Source: DATEUP01 sp041485285 (GTDB lineage Archaea > Thermoplasmatota > DTKX01 > DATEUP01). Taken from it: a DNA stretch of 64,000 bases. Position numbers and translations under genes: made by a program. The notes under the pieces were generated by a model. That model ran no database searches and was not told where the DNA came from. It saw only the letters and a program-made list of their open reading frames with translations. The stretch spans positions 62,001-126,000 of the forward strand of contig JBGPJF010000002.1 of assembly GCA_041485285.1 (NCBI GenBank), read 5' to 3'. Positions within the stretch are counted from its first letter, which is position 1; every line of letters begins with the position of its first letter. Positions 61,607 to 64,000 of this stretch are shown piece after piece.

Positions 61607-64000
61607 CTATTCGACAGTGCCCGGCCCTTCGAACTCGTCGGAGGTCAGCATCCCCTTCAGCGAGTCGTCGAGCACCTGCTCGAGCTTTGCCCCGTTGCCG
61701 CGGGTGGCGAGCATCTCGGTGAACGAGCGGTTGAATTCGGCGAGCAGTCCCGTGAGGGTGGCTGGCGAGTCCACGGCCACGAAGATTTCGATCATGCGCC
61801 GCTCCTCCGAGGCGGCCACGCGGATCACGACCGCGCTCTTCGAGTGCTTCGTCTGGCCGTAGAACCACGCCTTGCCGTCGAACGGCTCGCGCGTGGCGAG
61901 GTTCCGCACCAGCACGACGTGGTGGCGCTGGATGGCTTCGCGGGCGACGGCGAAGAGCTCGCTGTACCCGAATTTTGCGGGCAGTGAGAGCACCCGGAAC
62001 AGCTTTGCGTCGCGGGCGAAAAGCGAGGTTTCGACGAGCCTTCTCATTGTCGCAGGGTTCGCGTGCTGGGCGGTAAAGAACACCGGGCAAACGACCTCTT
62101 CGCGGCGGGGCTTCATCTTCACTTCGTGCTGGGCGCCCTGGACATCGGTGTAGGTCGCCATCCCCTCGATGTTGGTGGTGCTGCACGTCTGCGGGTCGAG
62201 GTAGTAGATCGCCCCCAACCGTTCGCCGGGCTCGACGTCCCCCAGGTGCACCGTGAGGCCCTCGCGGGCAAGGCCCGCCGGCTCGACGCGCGCGAGCCGC
62301 AGCACATTCTGGTTGAACACGACGGTAAGCGTGGCGTTCGCGATCGTCTCTGGGGTTTGGTTGACGACGGCTACGCGCAGCCGCACATAGCCCTTGTAGT
62401 GCTCGGTGCCCGAGACGAGCTTGACGGTGCGGTCCATCGTCGAGGCCTTGACATCCGCCCGCGTGAGGCCGGAGGTCGCTGCAAAGACCGGCGCGAAGAA
62501 CCCCTCGATCCCCTTGAACCGGGAGGGGTCGCCGTTCCAGCGCTCCACGACGCCGGTGTAAGCCGACTCCGCGCGGCGCAGCGTGTCGCGAAGCGTCTCG
62601 CGCAAGTCCTCGTCGGGCTCCCCGAACACGATGGCCGCGCCGAACAAGTGGGCGCTCCCTTCAATCATGATGGTGTTCTGTCCGTAGGAGAGGCGCGACA
62701 GGCTTGCCTGCTCCCGGAACGAATCGCCGATGAACTCGGTGACGGCGGTGAACATGGCGCCCACGACTTCGGGGTCCTCGAAGGCGGACTCGCCCGTGGA
62801 TGCCTGGTGGTGGATGAGGCGGCCGTCCTTGTAGAGGATGAGGAGACCTTCCACCACATACGACGGCCCGCGGGGAGTAGCCAGGGCTGCTGCCGCGGCC
62901 GCCGCGCCGGGCGAAAGGGGGTCCGGGAGCGTTGCCTCGGGCTCTTCGCGGCGGCGGCGCAGCGCGACGAGCGCGACCGCGCCGAGAACGGCTGCGCCGG
63001 CAAGCCCAAGCAGCGGGATCGACGAGAAGCCGGTTGCCGAGGTAGCAAGCGGGCGATTGGAGCCATCGCCGGCGTCGGGCTCTTTGGCGTACACCGTTAT
63101 GTGGCGCACGCCGCGCCCCTCGTTTCCCCAGCCGTCGCGGACAATGTAGATGGCGCTGTAGTTGCCCGGCGTGTCGAAGACGTACGACGCCGGGTCGGCG
63201 TTTAGGGTGACGTTGACCCCTTCGCCCTCGATTCTCCACGAAAAGAGCGCGCCGGCGGGGAAATTGGGGTCGTTGTCCGTGGCGGTCCCTGAGAGGTCGA
63301 CCCTAGAGCCGTTAAAGGCCGTAATGTCGGGGCCGGCGAGCACCGCGGGGGCCTCGACGTCGGGGGAGATGACGTGGACGCGAAGCGCCGCTTCGGCTCG
63401 GTTGCCCGACGCGTCGGTTGCCGTAAACGAGACCGTATAGGTGCCAAGGATCGCGAAGGTGAAGGAGAAATTGAGTCCCGTGAAGTTGTAGACGCTCCCG
63501 TCGTAGGCCATAGACCACCAGAGGCGAGCGCCGGTGGGGAAGGCGGGGTCGTTGTCCGCGGCGGTCGCGGTGAAGTGGACCTCTACCCCGGGCGCCGCCA
63601 CGAGGTCGGGGCCGAGGGAGACGGAGGGAGGGGTGAGGTCCGGGGGGCGCACCGTCACGATGCGCGCGGCCGTCCCGATATTGCCCCAATAGTCCTGCGC
63701 GTGCAGCGTTACGATGTAGATGCCCTCCATCGAGAACCGGAAGATCGTGTGGGCGCCGGGGAGGCTGACGTCGGCACCGTTGTACGAGAACGTCCACCAA
63801 TAGACCCCATTTTGCGGGAAGGTGGGGTCGTGGTCGGTCGCCGCGGCGTCGAAGCTCACGACGGTGCCGTAGGCGACCTCGACCTCGGAGCCGGCGTCGG
63901 CGGCGGGAGCCTGCAGGTCGGGCGGGTACACGGTGATGAACGTCTGCGAGCTCGCGAGATTCCCCCAGGGGTCCATCGCAAAGAAGCGGGCCGAGAAGGT
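61607..64000 (-). CDS. Surface receptor with PKD-like domains and longin-like cytoplasmic part (cut by window edge)
   Basis: Nearly 800 residues are visible and the frame runs on past the right edge. Outside lie at least three PKD/Ig-like domains with repeated DNDPAFPTGARLWWSMAYDG-type cores. A membrane helix (about 63000; LLGLAGAAVLGAVALVALRR) crosses, then 430 cytoplasmic residues: a longin/roadblock-like unit (VEGLLILYKDGRLIHHQAST; SRLSYGQNTIMIEGSAHLFG), a beta-sandwich of adaptin-ear type (LRVAVVNQTPETIANATLTV; VHLGDVEPGERLGAIYYLDP) and a C-terminal alpha/beta domain (VIRVAASEERRMIEIFVAVD). It looks like a receptor that couples outside binding to an intracellular scaffold. The fold names for the cytoplasmic parts are by pattern only. 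Confidence 0.8.
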   Translation of the reverse strand, partial: TFSARFFAMDPWGNLASSQTFITVYPPDLQAPAADAGSEVEVAYGTVVSFDAAATDHDPTFPQNGVYWWTFSYNGADVSLPGAHTIFRFSMEGIYIVTLHAQDYWGNIGTAARIVTVRPPDLTPPSVSLGPDLVAAPGVEVHFTATAADNDPAFPTGARLWWSMAYDGSVYNFTGLNFSFTFAILGTYTVSFTATDASGNRAEAALRVHVISPDVEAPAVLAGPDITAFNGSRVDLSGTATDNDPNFPAGALFSWRIEGEGVNVTLNADPASYVFDTPGNYSAIYIVRDGWGNEGRGVRHITVYAKEPDAGDGSNRPLATSATGFSSIPLLGLAGAAVLGAVALVALRRRREEPEATLPDPLSPGAAAAAAALATPRGPSYVVEGLLILYKDGRLIHHQASTGESAFEDPEVVGAMFTAVTEFIGDSFREQASLSRLSYGQNTIMIEGSAHLFGAAIVFGEPDEDLRETLRDTLRRAESAYTGVVERWNGDPSRFKGIEGFFAPVFAATSGLTRADVKASTMDRTVKLVSGTEHYKGYVRLRVAVVNQTPETIANATLTVVFNQNVLRLARVEPAGLAREGLTVHLGDVEPGERLGAIYYLDPQTCSTTNIEGMATYTDVQGAQHEVKMKPRREEVVCPVFFTAQHANPATMRRLVETSLFARDAKLFRVLSLPAKFGYSELFAVAREAIQRHHVVLVRNLATREPFDGKAWFYGQTKHSKSAVVIRVAASEERRMIEIFVAVDSPATLTGLLAEFNRSFTEMLATRGNGAKLEQVLDDSLKGMLTSDEFEGPGTVE

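Overview
The window is a high-GC (about two thirds GC by eye) archaeal chromosome segment. The archaeal markers are Pelota, the RFC small subunit, FEN1, ribosomal protein eS1, diphthine synthase, a PIN-KH-ATPase, a DUF431 SPOUT methyltransferase, HVO_0476-type zinc fingers and TATA-like boxes 25-40 bp before starts. The mix suggests a euryarchaeote in the broad sense, possibly a Thermoplasmatota relative, but I cannot fix the lineage from sequence alone. A cytochrome c maturation operon and a Cys-type Thi4 point to a respiring, probably oxygen-tolerant cell. There are many TTG and GTG starts behind strong GGAGG-type Shine-Dalgarno sites, and at least two genes may start at CTG.

Layout. 1-9.0 kb is a phosphate block: ppk1 (cut by the left edge), phoU, pstB, a fused pstC-pstA permease, a lipoprotein with two PstS domains in tandem, and a divergent AbrB-PhoU regulator. 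9.0-13.1 kb holds an LMW-phosphatase-type arsenate reductase with an aquaporin-family channel, an MBL persulfide-dioxygenase-like enzyme with an unknown partner, a Na+/Ca2+ exchanger and a HhH-GPD-like protein. 13.1-19.3 kb is a roadblock protein followed by a 1919-residue zinc-ribbon/TPR giant. 19.4-24.4 kb has a CARF-like regulator divergent from pelota, rfcS, a TlpA-like thioredoxin, a GNAT and an Omp28-like exported protein.

24.4-33.7 kb holds a large membrane protein with a disordered tail, a PQQ-propeller/CARDB/PKD surface protein, gpmI and tRNA-Leu(UAA). 33.7-49.1 kb is mixed housekeeping: DUF1405, a NAD-kinase-like/winged-helix fusion, MFS, LbetaH and glutaredoxin-like genes, eS1 with a HhH tail, a lone receiver domain, the DUF431 methyltransferase divergent from PINA, a duplicated HTH regulator, phosphohexomutase, SufS-like desulfurase, thi4, dphB and HVO_0476. 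49.1-52.4 kb is a ccmA-B-C-X-E operon whose X ends like CcmD. 52.4-58.4 kb has SRPBCC, membrane and Usp genes, a double winged-helix regulator, a compositionally foreign HEPN-like gene, fen1 and a UbiA prenyltransferase. 58.4-64 kb has two related zinc-ribbon proteins, a membrane protein, DUF1684 and SRPBCC genes, and the C-terminal part of a surface receptor with a longin-like and Ig-like cytoplasmic region, cut by the right edge.

How the genes work together: phosphate uptake, regulation and storage lie together (pst, phoU, ppk1, AbrB-PhoU); arsC and the channel form a two-gene arsenic module; ccm genes deliver and mature haem for c-type cytochromes; several genes serve translation (eS1, DUF431 methyltransferase, Pelota, DphB, tRNA-Leu) and DNA maintenance (RFC, FEN1, PINA). 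No CRISPR array, insertion sequence, prophage or rRNA is visible.
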